Of a stretch of 24,044 nt of DNA, positions 8,342-16,007 are shown in pieces. Positions within the stretch are counted from its first letter, which is position 1. Every line of letters begins with the position of its first letter. Origin of the DNA: Bacillota bacterium (GTDB taxonomy: Bacteria; Bacillota; Clostridia; Peptostreptococcales; Anaerovoracaceae). Under the pieces are notes generated by a model. That model was not told the DNA's origin. It was given only the letters and a program-made list of their open reading frames with translations, and searched no databases. A program made the position numbers and the translations under genes. The DNA is taken from positions 1-24,044 of the forward strand of contig JAQXSU010000023.1 in the NCBI GenBank assembly GCA_029219125.1. Direction: 5' to 3'.

Positions 8342-9094
8342 ATGGGTTTAGTGAAAGTAGCAAAGCGTAAAGACATTACTTTTGATTACAAAGATGGTTA
8401 CGCAGAAGTAGAAGTATTAAAAGGAGAGTGCGACCAGGCGAAATTCATGAGATGTTCTCTGATGCCGGGGCATTCTGTGAAGCCGGAACTGTATTCGACG
8501 AAAGAGCATACACAGGTATTTCTCTTCCTGGAAGGTAAGGGATATGTGGTGACACCGCGAAAGGGTTTCAACATCGAAAAAGGATTTGCCGTTTTTGTTC
8601 CGGATTATGATACAGAAGAATTTGAAATCGTATGCTCTGCCGACAGCAAGAAGCCGTTGGAATACATTCATATTGTTACAGAATTAAACGATTATGACAA
8701 GCACTGCCTGTATGCATCCAAAATGCGTCTGCCAAGATTCAGAAATCTGGAAGATGGCTGGAGCTATTATGAAGATTTCAAGAGCGAGGATGTAGAGTCC
8801 AGAATGCTTCTGGAACACAGAAATCTGGGTCGTGTATCCTGCGGCGCAGTGCTCGGAAAGGGCCCTTCTGTCGTTGGTCAGCACATCCATAATGAACTGA
8901 TGCAGTGGTACATTGCGCTGCCTGGATCCAGAATGACATATACTGCCGGCGGTGAATCCGTACTTCTGGAAGGCGGCGACATCAGCTATACTCCGACCGG
9001 ATATTATCACGGTACAGAGGCAGAGGATGGGGAAACCTTTGACTATATCTGGTTTGAAATGGTAAATGAATGCTACCCTGGTGAAATTGAATAA
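8342..9094 (+). CDS. Bicupin protein, copy 1 (possible sugar-acid isomerase, function unknown)
   Basis: The protein is 250 residues with two cupin domains. The N-terminal one (about residues 28-90) has EHTQVFLFLEGKGY but no HxH metal pair. The C-terminal one (about 165-240) has the full pattern: His181-x-His183, Glu185, Gln188, then GDISYTPTGYYH with His223 in the second motif. A metal site is therefore likely in the C-terminal domain only. It is a tandem paralogue of the next gene, with the HxH motif at the same residue numbers. A strong AGGAGGAAG precedes the ATG. Cupins of this double form include isomerases such as KduI and IolB, but I cannot assign one. The context suggests cytosolic processing of the substrate of the ABC transporter. 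Confidence 0.8.
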   Translation: MGLVKVAKRKDITFDYKDGYAEVEVLKGECDQAKFMRCSLMPGHSVKPELYSTKEHTQVFLFLEGKGYVVTPRKGFNIEKGFAVFVPDYDTEEFEIVCSADSKKPLEYIHIVTELNDYDKHCLYASKMRLPRFRNLEDGWSYYEDFKSEDVESRMLLEHRNLGRVSCGAVLGKGPSVVGQHIHNELMQWYIALPGSRMTYTAGGESVLLEGGDISYTPTGYYHGTEAEDGETFDYIWFEMVNECYPGEIE

Positions 9095-9116
9095 TACGTG
9101 CAGGAGGATTTGGAAA

Positions 9117-9881
9117 ATGTCATTTGTAAAAGTATCAAGAAGTGCAGATATTGTATATAACTATGATGAAAACGGAGTTGCCAGAGTTCCTATTCTGGTC
9201 GGCGAATGTAAGGACTGTGCGCTGGAAAGAGTAGCAATTCAGCCTGGCTGCAGCTGGACACCGGATGTTTATAAGCTGGAAGAACACAATCAGGTGTTCC
9301 TGTTTATGGATGGAGAAGGATATGTAAGAACTCCGAGAAAAGTATTTAATGTTGACGAAGTCGCAGTATTCGTTCCTGAATTTGACAAGGAAACCTTTAC
9401 GATTCACTGCTCTCCGAAGTCCAAGACTCCGATGATGATTCTGCACGCTGTTTCTGAAATTGCAGAGTACGATTTACAGTGCCTGAAGCATTCCAGAATG
9501 TCACTGCCGAGATTCCGCGGAATTTCAGAAGCATGGCTGTATAAAGAATTTAATACGGCAGAAAACGTGCAGCAGCTGACATTGCTGGAACACCGCAATC
9601 TGGGAAGACTGTCCATGGGCGGAACCATCGACCAGGGACCGACGAAAGTGGGCACACATATTCATAACGAACTGGAGCAGTGGTATATCGTGCTGCCTGG
9701 TTCTGAATTCACGTATTATGCAGAACATGACGGGGAAAAGGAAGAAATTCATGTAACTGCTGGAGACATTACCTTTACGCCACATTCCTCCCATCATGGA
9801 AGCTGGTGCGAAGAAGGAGAAGCTTATAAGTACATCTGGTTTGAATTATGTACCGACGGATATCCGGGAGATATCGCATAA
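9117..9881 (+). CDS. Bicupin protein, copy 2 (paralogue of copy 1, function unknown)
   Basis: The protein is 254 residues, and the ATG at 9117 follows AGGAGG. The N-terminal cupin again has EHNQVFLFMDGEGYVRTPRK without an HxH pair. The C-terminal cupin has His181-x-His183, Glu185, Glu187, Gln188 and His227 in TPHSSHHG. It differs from copy 1 in two places near the presumed metal site: Glu187 instead of Met, and an extra His pair (His223, His226) where copy 1 has the classic PTGYYH. The two proteins share overall order (SLPRFR/RLPRFR block, LLEHRNLGR, final CYPGEI/GYPGDI), so they are a duplication that has diverged. They may act on different substrates or form a hetero-oligomer. Confidence 0.8.
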   Translation: MSFVKVSRSADIVYNYDENGVARVPILVGECKDCALERVAIQPGCSWTPDVYKLEEHNQVFLFMDGEGYVRTPRKVFNVDEVAVFVPEFDKETFTIHCSPKSKTPMMILHAVSEIAEYDLQCLKHSRMSLPRFRGISEAWLYKEFNTAENVQQLTLLEHRNLGRLSMGGTIDQGPTKVGTHIHNELEQWYIVLPGSEFTYYAEHDGEKEEIHVTAGDITFTPHSSHHGSWCEEGEAYKYIWFELCTDGYPGDIA

Positions 9882-9884
9882 ATC

Positions 9885-10730
9885 ATGAAGGAAAGATTGC
9901 TACTGGGAAACAACGCACAGTTTATTCGTCAGCCGTTTTCCGAATTTGTACAGGCGGCAGCCGAAAGCGGACTGAATGCCGTGGAGCTGACACTTCAGAC
10001 CCCACATTTCTATGCAGACAGTGATACATTTCATGACCTTTCCAGTGTGAAAGGGAATCTGCATCAGGCAGGACTGGAGGTCTGTTCCACCGTGCCGCTC
10101 CCTTACCGCTACTCCATCTGTGCGGATGAAGGTACCATACAGCGTGAAAAGACACGGGAGTATTACAAACAGTGTATTTTGTTGACCGAAGAATTGGGTG
10201 CGTCGTATCTTTCCATCACCGGAAGCGGCGCAAACTACGACTATGATTCGAAGCGTCTCATGAAAAATGGGGCTAAGACACTGGAAGAACTTGCGGATTT
10301 CGCGGGGAAACACAGCGTAACTCTGCTTCTGGGCAGTGTGCTGGGACAGGAGTGCATAGTGAATGCATCCACACCGGTTCTGGTCAGCCTGGAGGAGATC
10401 AGAGAAATGATTGAAGCTGTTTCCTCTGATTTCCTGAAAGTGTATCTGGATACGGAAGTCATCAGCCTTCGGGGAGAAACCATTTCCGGTTGGTTTGATA
10501 CTTTGGGCGAGGACATCAGACTGGTCCGGTTCACAGACGGTAATTATAATGGTTACCGTATCTGGGGCAGAGGATGCCTTCCATGCCGGAAGTATCTGAA
10601 CCAGCTTGACGAATCCGGCTATGCGGGTCCGCTGGCATTGACAGTGCCTGGGGAACGGTATATTGACGATCCTGTCTCTGCGATGAAGGAGAATATACAG
10701 GTTTTGCGTCAGAACATGGGACAGGTGTAA
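9885..10730 (+). CDS. TIM-barrel sugar isomerase-like protein with degenerate metal site
   Basis: The protein is 281 residues and aligns along its length with the next gene (xylose isomerase-like TIM barrel). Of the four metal ligands found in the neighbour, only one remains: positions equivalent to Glu154, Asp187, His213 and Glu251 are here Gly150, Asp189, Arg215 and Thr253. The Trp-Gly-Asp-Gly motif after the His is altered to Trp-Gly-Arg-Gly. The rest of the fold is well kept and the frame is intact, so it is not an ordinary pseudogene. It starts 3 bp after the cupin stop; no close ribosome site is seen, so coupling is likely. It may be a non-catalytic partner of the next protein or an enzyme with a changed mechanism. 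Confidence 0.78.
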   Translation: MKERLLLGNNAQFIRQPFSEFVQAAAESGLNAVELTLQTPHFYADSDTFHDLSSVKGNLHQAGLEVCSTVPLPYRYSICADEGTIQREKTREYYKQCILLTEELGASYLSITGSGANYDYDSKRLMKNGAKTLEELADFAGKHSVTLLLGSVLGQECIVNASTPVLVSLEEIREMIEAVSSDFLKVYLDTEVISLRGETISGWFDTLGEDIRLVRFTDGNYNGYRIWGRGCLPCRKYLNQLDESGYAGPLALTVPGERYIDDPVSAMKENIQVLRQNMGQV

Positions 10731-10733
10731 ACG

Positions 10734-11570
10734 ATGGCAGCAATTAAGAGACAGCAGCTGGTTGCCATGAACCAGCATTACAGAAGATTTTCTCTGGACT
10801 ATTTCCTGGATTGCCAGGTAAAGGCGGGGTTTCAGAATATTGAACTCTGGTGTGGGGCATCCCATTTCTGGATAGATTCCAGAGGTCATGAGTCCTGCGA
10901 GCCGCTGAAGAAGAAATTAAAGGACAGGGGACTGCAGGTGGTATCCGTTACAACACCCAGCTGTGCATATCAGTATCAGTATGCATCACAGGAGAAAGAA
11001 ATCCTGGAAGAGAGTTTCCGATATTTTTCCAATGGAATTGAGGTGGCAGCGGAACTGGGCGCTGACCGGGTTGTGGTGAATTCCGGATGGGGTTACCAGA
11101 AGGAAAACCGGGAAGAAATGTGGAAACGTTCTGCTGACAACCTGTATCGTCTTGCAGAGACAGCAAAGAAGTATGACATCGTCTGCGTCATGGAATCCAT
11201 GCGTGATGATGAAACCAACATTGTAAACAGCCTGGCTTCCGCGAAAGAAATGTACGAAACAGTAAATCATCCAAATCTGAAGATCATGGTGGATTCCATA
11301 GCGACAGGGGCTGCCGGAGAAACACTGGATGATTGGTTTGATGCCTTTGGAGAGAATCTGATTCATATGCATTTTCTGGATGGCGATCCATATTTACATA
11401 ACGTCTGGGGTGATGGAAATACCCCGCTGGAACGTCAGCTGGAAACCATGAACCGACGTGGTTTCACTGGATATCTGGTTCAGGAAATCGCTGATGAGAA
11501 GTACTTTAATAACCCTTTCGAGGCAGACATCCGCAATATGCGTGTGCTGGAAAGGTTTATTGAAGAATAG
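10734..11570 (+). CDS. Sugar phosphate isomerase/epimerase family protein (TIM barrel, intact metal site)
   Basis: The protein is 278 residues of the xylose isomerase-like (IolE / tagatose 3-epimerase) superfamily. All four expected metal ligands are visible: Glu154 in VCVMESM, Asp187 in KIMVDSIA, His213 in HMHFLDG and Glu251 in YLVQEIAD. HNVWGDG follows, the usual substrate-side motif. Members interconvert or epimerise ketoses and keto-acids using a divalent metal; the exact substrate cannot be read from sequence. It begins 3 bp after its degenerate paralogue, an arrangement that suggests co-translation and perhaps hetero-dimer formation. A role in converting the imported compound into an Uxa/Uxu intermediate is inferred. 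Confidence 0.83.
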   Translation: MAAIKRQQLVAMNQHYRRFSLDYFLDCQVKAGFQNIELWCGASHFWIDSRGHESCEPLKKKLKDRGLQVVSVTTPSCAYQYQYASQEKEILEESFRYFSNGIEVAAELGADRVVVNSGWGYQKENREEMWKRSADNLYRLAETAKKYDIVCVMESMRDDETNIVNSLASAKEMYETVNHPNLKIMVDSIATGAAGETLDDWFDAFGENLIHMHFLDGDPYLHNVWGDGNTPLERQLETMNRRGFTGYLVQEIADEKYFNNPFEADIRNMRVLERFIEE

Positions 11571-11608
11571 AAGAAAGAGCATTTATTTGAAAGGAGAAAA
11601 GGAGACAA

Positions 11609-12460
11609 ATGAAAAAGTTTTCAAAGAAAGTATTAGCGGTACTGCTCATGTTAGCCATGATGTTCACTTTCGCTGCATGCGGCGGAAATGACGAACCGGC
11701 TGCAACCGACGGAGAAACGGAAGGCGATGGTTCTTTACAGAAGGTACTGGATGCAGGCGTTCTGGAAATCGGTGCAGAAGGTAACTGGGTTCCTTATGTT
11801 TACAACGATGAAAATGGAGATCTGGTAGGCTTCGAAGTAGAAATGGCAAAAGCAATCGCAGACAAACTGGGTGTTGAAGTAAACTACAACATCGCAGATT
11901 CCTGGGATGGCGTTCTGGCCGGTCTGGAAGCAGACAGATACGATGTCGTAATCTGCGGAGCCGGCCCTACTCCGGAGAGAAAGGAAAAGTACGAAGTAGC
12001 AAGACCTTATGGTGAACAGGTCGTTGCACTGGTATGCCGTGCCGATGATGAATCCATTCAGGGCTTCGAAGATCTGGAAGGCAAGACTTCTGCAAACTCC
12101 CTGAGCTCCAGCTCCGGCAACATTGCAAGATCCTACGGTGCTGAACTGGTAGAAGCTTCTCTGGAAGAAGCAATGATGCTGATTCAGGACAATCGTGCCG
12201 ACTGCCAGGTAAACGATGCCTATGCAATTTCCGTATATCTGGAAAAGAATCCGGATGCAAACCTGAGAATCGCTGCTTATTATGAACCGGAAAATGCTTA
12301 CGAAGTACAGTCTGCTCCGATTATCAAGAAGGGCAATGTGGACTTATGTGAAGCAATCGATGCAGCTGTTGCTGAAATCATCGAAGAAGGTACTGCAAGA
12401 GAATTATGCGTGAAGTACTTCGGTGAAGACTTCGCCAATGGTGTTACTTTATACCAGTAA
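11609..12460 (+). CDS. ABC transporter substrate-binding lipoprotein, polar-amino-acid/opine family
   Basis: The protein is 283 residues. A signal peptide (MKKFSKK, then a hydrophobic core) ends in the lipobox FAAC with Cys24 as lipidation site. The mature part is a SBP_bac_3 domain: VLEIGAEGNWVPYVYNDENG and LVGFEVEMAKAIADKLGVEV are the classic start of amino-acid-type binding proteins. It would sit outside the cytoplasmic membrane and deliver substrate to the permease at 12537. Two A/G-rich sites (GGAG) precede the start. Codons look strongly biased, as in other highly expressed binding proteins. The family suggests an amino-acid-like ligand, which is odd among uronate genes; a charged sugar-acid derivative or Amadori/opine-type conjugate is possible. 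Confidence 0.92.
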   Translation: MKKFSKKVLAVLLMLAMMFTFAACGGNDEPAATDGETEGDGSLQKVLDAGVLEIGAEGNWVPYVYNDENGDLVGFEVEMAKAIADKLGVEVNYNIADSWDGVLAGLEADRYDVVICGAGPTPERKEKYEVARPYGEQVVALVCRADDESIQGFEDLEGKTSANSLSSSSGNIARSYGAELVEASLEEAMMLIQDNRADCQVNDAYAISVYLEKNPDANLRIAAYYEPENAYEVQSAPIIKKGNVDLCEAIDAAVAEIIEEGTARELCVKYFGEDFANGVTLYQ

Positions 12461-12467
12461 CTCTCAG

Positions 12468-12507
12468 TGAAATGTAATTTCAGATGGGGACTCTTTTCAG
12501 AGTCCCC
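12468..12507 (+). repeat. Two stem-loops between binding-protein and permease genes
   Basis: The first dyad is TGAAAT-gta-ATTTCA (12468-12482). The second is a perfect 8-bp stem GGGGACTC/GAGTCCCC with a 6-nt loop (12486-12507). No T-run follows, so full termination is unlikely. Stem-loops after the binding-protein gene commonly protect its mRNA and lower permease expression relative to it; that role is inferred here. Confidence 0.7.
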
Positions 12508-12536
12508 ACGATGAACCTGTCTTCGGAGGCAAAGAA

Positions 12537-13208
12537 ATGAGCGAAAACTTAGAATTATTTATCCGTGCTTTCTGGCCTATGTTTAAGGCCGGACTCCTGT
12601 ACTCCATTCCGATGATGCTGATTTCCTTTGGTCTGGGCCTGATTGTGGCACTGCTGGTGGCTCTTGGACGTATGTCCAGATTCAAAATCCTTTCCGGGAT
12701 TTGCGCCACGTATGTGTGGATTATCCGTGGAACCCCGCTGCTGGTACAGCTGTTCATTATCTTCTACGGGCTGCCTTCCATAGGAATTGTATTTCTACCA
12801 TTTACTTCGGCAATTCTTGGTCTGACCATCAGCCAGGGTGCCTATAACTCGGAAGTCATCCGAGGGGCGCTCATGGGAATCCCGAAAGGACAGCATGAAG
12901 CTCCGGCTTCCCTTGGAATGACGAAATTCCAGACACTGATCCATGTGATTCTGCCGCAGGCTGCACTGACAGCTGTGCCGGCGCTGGGGAACTCTTTTAT
13001 CAGCTTGCTGAAAGACACTTCCCTGGTTTCCATTTTAACCGTACAGGAAATATTTGCAACGGCAAAGCAGATTTCTGCAATTGAGATGGAACCGATGCTG
13101 CTGTATTGCGAAGCAGCACTTGTATATCTGATATTCAGTACCTTCCTGACCTTCTTACAGAATAAGGTGGAAAAGAGACTGGGCAGACATCTGGTTCCAC
13201 AGGAATAG
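12537..13208 (+). CDS. Amino-acid/opine-type ABC transporter permease (HisM/GlnP-like)
   Basis: The protein is 223 residues with about five membrane segments (roughly 18-44, 55-78, 85-105, 140-160, 187-207). The cytoplasmic EAA-type loop reads EVIRGALMGIPKGQHEAP followed by SLGM, then LPQAALTAVPALGNSF, as in the His/Glu/Gln/Arg/opine permease family. IIRGTPLLVQLFIIFYG is also typical. Only one permease gene is present, so a homodimeric channel is likely. GGAGG precedes the ATG. The gene ends nine bases before a strong terminator, making it the end of one expression segment of the operon. Confidence 0.92.
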   Translation: MSENLELFIRAFWPMFKAGLLYSIPMMLISFGLGLIVALLVALGRMSRFKILSGICATYVWIIRGTPLLVQLFIIFYGLPSIGIVFLPFTSAILGLTISQGAYNSEVIRGALMGIPKGQHEAPASLGMTKFQTLIHVILPQAALTAVPALGNSFISLLKDTSLVSILTVQEIFATAKQISAIEMEPMLLYCEAALVYLIFSTFLTFLQNKVEKRLGRHLVPQE

Positions 13209-13216
13209 ATAACAGG

Positions 13217-13246
13217 AAGGAAGCCGCAAATGCGGCTTCCTTTTTT
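13217..13246 (+). terminator. Strong intrinsic terminator inside the gene series, before uxuA
   Basis: A perfect 11-bp stem AAGGAAGCCGC/GCGGCTTCCTT with a 4-nt AAAT loop is followed by a T-run. The uxuA ribosome site AAAGGAG begins at once after the T-run, so no space exists for a promoter after the terminator. Downstream genes must be read by partial read-through, or from a promoter further upstream that I cannot identify. Confidence 0.9.
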
Positions 13247-13264
13247 AAAGGAGACAAGACACAC

Positions 13265-14341
13265 ATGAAAATGACAATGCGCTGGTTTGGCGAGGGGTAT
13301 GATACAGTCACGCTGCAGCAGATCCGCCAGGTACCGGGGGTGGAAGGCGTAATTACGACGATTTATGACGCAGCACCCGGAGAAGAATGGGAAGAGGATG
13401 CCATTCTTTCCATGAAACAGAAAGTGGAAGATGCAGGGCTCAGTCTGTGCGGCATCGAAAGTGTGAATATTCATGACGCCATCAAGGTGGGAAGCAGAGA
13501 CAGGGACTTCTACATCGACAACTATATCAGAACCCTGGAGAAACTGGGGAAAAATGATATCCATCTGGTATGCTACAACTTCATGCCTGTTTTTGACTGG
13601 ACCCGGTCCGATCTGGCAAAAGTCCGGCCCGATGGCTCCACCGTGTTTGCCTACGATCAGAAGATCATTGATCAGATTGATCCTGCCAATATGTCAGAGG
13701 CCATGGGCGAAAAGAACAATGGTTTTCTGCTCCCGGGATGGGAGCCGGAACGGATGGCGCATATTCAGGAACTGTTCCGCATGTATGAAGGAATTGATGA
13801 AGATCGGCTGTTTGCAAATCTGCAATTCTTTCTGGAGGCAATTATGCCGGTCTGCGACAAATACGACATTAACATGGCGATCCATCCGGATGACCCTGCC
13901 TGGTCCGTATTCGGTCTTGCAAGAATCATGACGTCCGGCGAAAACCTGGTCAGACTGACGAAGCTGGTGGACAACCCACATAATGGAGTCACCTTATGTA
14001 CCGGCTCTCTGGGCTCAGATCCGAAGAATGATATTGTGGACGCGATTCACGCATTGAAGGGGAGAATTCATTTCGCCCATGTGCGGAATATTAAATATAA
14101 CGGGGAAGGCAGCTTTGAAGAAGCAGCCCACTTGTCCAGCGATGGATCCCTGGATATGTTCGAGATCATGAAGGCTTTGTATGAAACGGGCTTCGACGGC
14201 CCGATCCGTCCGGATCACGGCCGGGCCATCTGGGGAGAAATCTCTATGCCTGGCTATGGACTATATGACAGAGCCCTGGGCATTACTTATCTGAATGGAA
14301 TATGGGAGAGCCTGGAGAAAATGATCGGAAGAAAAAAATAA
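13265..14341 (+). CDS. uxuA: Mannonate dehydratase UxuA
   Basis: The protein is 358 residues, the standard bacterial UxuA size. It dehydrates D-mannonate to 2-keto-3-deoxygluconate, the last specific step of the glucuronate arm. Family landmarks are MRWFGEG near the start, CYNFMPVFDWTRSDL, MAIHPDDPAWSVFGLARI, GVTLCTGSLGS, IHFAHVRNI and IRPDHGRAIWGE; the His and Cys in these blocks are the expected metal/active-site set. AAAGGAG lies 11 nt before the ATG; Met3 and Met5 are also possible starts. It lies directly after the internal terminator and 19 bp before uxuB. Confidence 0.97.
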   Translation: MKMTMRWFGEGYDTVTLQQIRQVPGVEGVITTIYDAAPGEEWEEDAILSMKQKVEDAGLSLCGIESVNIHDAIKVGSRDRDFYIDNYIRTLEKLGKNDIHLVCYNFMPVFDWTRSDLAKVRPDGSTVFAYDQKIIDQIDPANMSEAMGEKNNGFLLPGWEPERMAHIQELFRMYEGIDEDRLFANLQFFLEAIMPVCDKYDINMAIHPDDPAWSVFGLARIMTSGENLVRLTKLVDNPHNGVTLCTGSLGSDPKNDIVDAIHALKGRIHFAHVRNIKYNGEGSFEEAAHLSSDGSLDMFEIMKALYETGFDGPIRPDHGRAIWGEISMPGYGLYDRALGITYLNGIWESLEKMIGRKK

Positions 14342-14360
14342 CAGGAGAAATGCAGAAAAT

Positions 14361-16007
14361 ATGAGATTAAACAGACAATCGATATCCGGTGAAAACCGGC
14401 TTCCTTGGATAGAAAACGGATTTCTGCTGCCGGAATTTGATATAGAACAAGTCCGGAAAGAAACAACAGAGAATCCAGACTGGATACATTTTGGCGCCGG
14501 AAACATTTTCAGAGCCTTTCCTGCAGCGGTGGCACAGAATCTGCTGGAGCGGGGAGAAATGAAAAAAGGGATTGTGGCAGTTTCGGGCTTCAGTAATGAA
14601 CCGATCGACCGGACATATACTCCTTACGATAATCTGAGCGTGCTGGTCACCATGAAAGCCGATGGAAGTCTGGAAAAACGAGTCATTGCCAGTATCGTAA
14701 AAGCCGTCGTGATGGATCGTCAGCGGCAGGAGGATTTTGCATGGCTGGAAGAAGCATTTCAAAAAGACAGCCTGCAGATGGCCAGTATCACCATTACGGA
14801 GAAGGGCTATAAGCTGATTGACGGACAGGGAAACTATCGGGAAGAAATAATGGATGATTTCGAAGCCGGTCCATCTGAAAGCACAAGCTATATGGGAAAG
14901 CTTGCATCCCTGCTTCACGTCAGATTTTGCGCAGGGAAAAAGCCAATCGCCATGGTCAGCATGGATAATTTTTCGCATAATGGAGATCGATTGAAAGAAA
15001 GTATTCTGGCATTTGCACAGGAGTGGGAAAAACGCGGTCTGGCAGAAGAAGGATTTTCAGACTATCTCAGCGATGTTTCGAAAGTGTCGTTCCCGTGGAC
15101 CATGATTGATAAGATCACACCGGGACCGGACGAGGCGGTGGAAGAAATGCTTCTGAATGCGGGACTGGAGGATGCAGGAAGAATCCTGACTGCACGGAAA
15201 TCCTGGATTGCACCGTTTGTCAATGCAGAAGAACCACAGTATCTGGTCATTGAAGACAGTTTTCCCAACGGGCGTCCTCCGCTGGAAAAGGGGGGCATTC
15301 TGTTTACGGAAAAGGAAACGGTGGACAAAGTAGAAAAAATGAAGGTGTGCACCTGCCTGAATCCGCTGCATACGGCACTGGCTGTTTTCGGATGCCTGCT
15401 TTCTTATGACAGAATTTCAGAGGAAATGAAGGATCCGCTGCTGCGGGAGATGGTATATCGGCTTGGATACGAAGAAGGTATGCCAGTGGTGGTTCACCCG
15501 GGCATTCTGGATCCGGAGAAATTCCTTGCCGAAGTTCTGGAAGAGAGGATCCCAAATCCGTTTTTGCCGGATACACCACAGCGAATTGCCATGGATACTT
15601 CGCAGAAGATTCCAATCCGGTTCGGAGAAACGCTGAAAGCATATCTGGCCGATCCGACGAAGGATATTAACCGCCTGGTGGTCATTCCGTTGGTGATCGC
15701 AGGCTGGTGCCGATATCTGATGGCAGTAGATGATGCAGGACATCCATTCGAGCCAAGCCCCGATCCGCTGTATGCTGTGCTGAAGCCTCATCTGAATGGA
15801 ATCTCGCTGGGAAATGCCGGAGATTACCGCCGGGCGCTGCAGCCGATTTTATCCAACCGGCAGATCTTTGCGGTGGATTTATATGATGCAGGTATCGCAG
15901 ACCGTGTTCTGGACTATTTTGAAGAAATGGCAGCCGGAACCGGTGCAGTGAGAAAAATATTGGAAAAATATATTGGAACAGAAGACAGAAAGGCGGAGGA
16001 ACAATGA
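14361..16007 (+). CDS. uxuB: Fructuronate reductase (mannonate oxidoreductase) UxuB
   Basis: The protein is 548 residues of the mannitol dehydrogenase family. The NAD-binding segment WIHFGAGNIFRAF is at about residues 41-53, and FPWTMIDKITPGPDE and TCLNPLHTALAVFGCL lie in the catalytic part. It is longer than E. coli UxuB but fits the longer fructuronate reductases of Firmicutes and Thermotoga. It reduces D-fructuronate to D-mannonate with NADH. AGGAG lies upstream of the start. Its TGA overlaps the kdgK ATG in an ATGA junction. It is only distantly related to uxaB in this window, mainly at the Rossmann segment. Confidence 0.92.
   Translation: MRLNRQSISGENRLPWIENGFLLPEFDIEQVRKETTENPDWIHFGAGNIFRAFPAAVAQNLLERGEMKKGIVAVSGFSNEPIDRTYTPYDNLSVLVTMKADGSLEKRVIASIVKAVVMDRQRQEDFAWLEEAFQKDSLQMASITITEKGYKLIDGQGNYREEIMDDFEAGPSESTSYMGKLASLLHVRFCAGKKPIAMVSMDNFSHNGDRLKESILAFAQEWEKRGLAEEGFSDYLSDVSKVSFPWTMIDKITPGPDEAVEEMLLNAGLEDAGRILTARKSWIAPFVNAEEPQYLVIEDSFPNGRPPLEKGGILFTEKETVDKVEKMKVCTCLNPLHTALAVFGCLLSYDRISEEMKDPLLREMVYRLGYEEGMPVVVHPGILDPEKFLAEVLEERIPNPFLPDTPQRIAMDTSQKIPIRFGETLKAYLADPTKDINRLVVIPLVIAGWCRYLMAVDDAGHPFEPSPDPLYAVLKPHLNGISLGNAGDYRRALQPILSNRQIFAVDLYDAGIADRVLDYFEEMAAGTGAVRKILEKYIGTEDRKAEEQ

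Noticed and set aside
9066..9116. Upstream start for bicupin copy 2 overlapping copy 1
   Set aside because: The AGGAGG site is placed for the ATG at 9117, whose N-terminus MSFVKVS aligns with MGLVKVA of copy 1.
8342..9881. Naming the bicupins KduI (5-keto-4-deoxyuronate isomerase)
   Set aside because: The size and double-cupin form are compatible, but I do not see the KduI-specific histidine/glutamate motifs, and no unsaturated-uronate genes such as kduD or a lyase are nearby.
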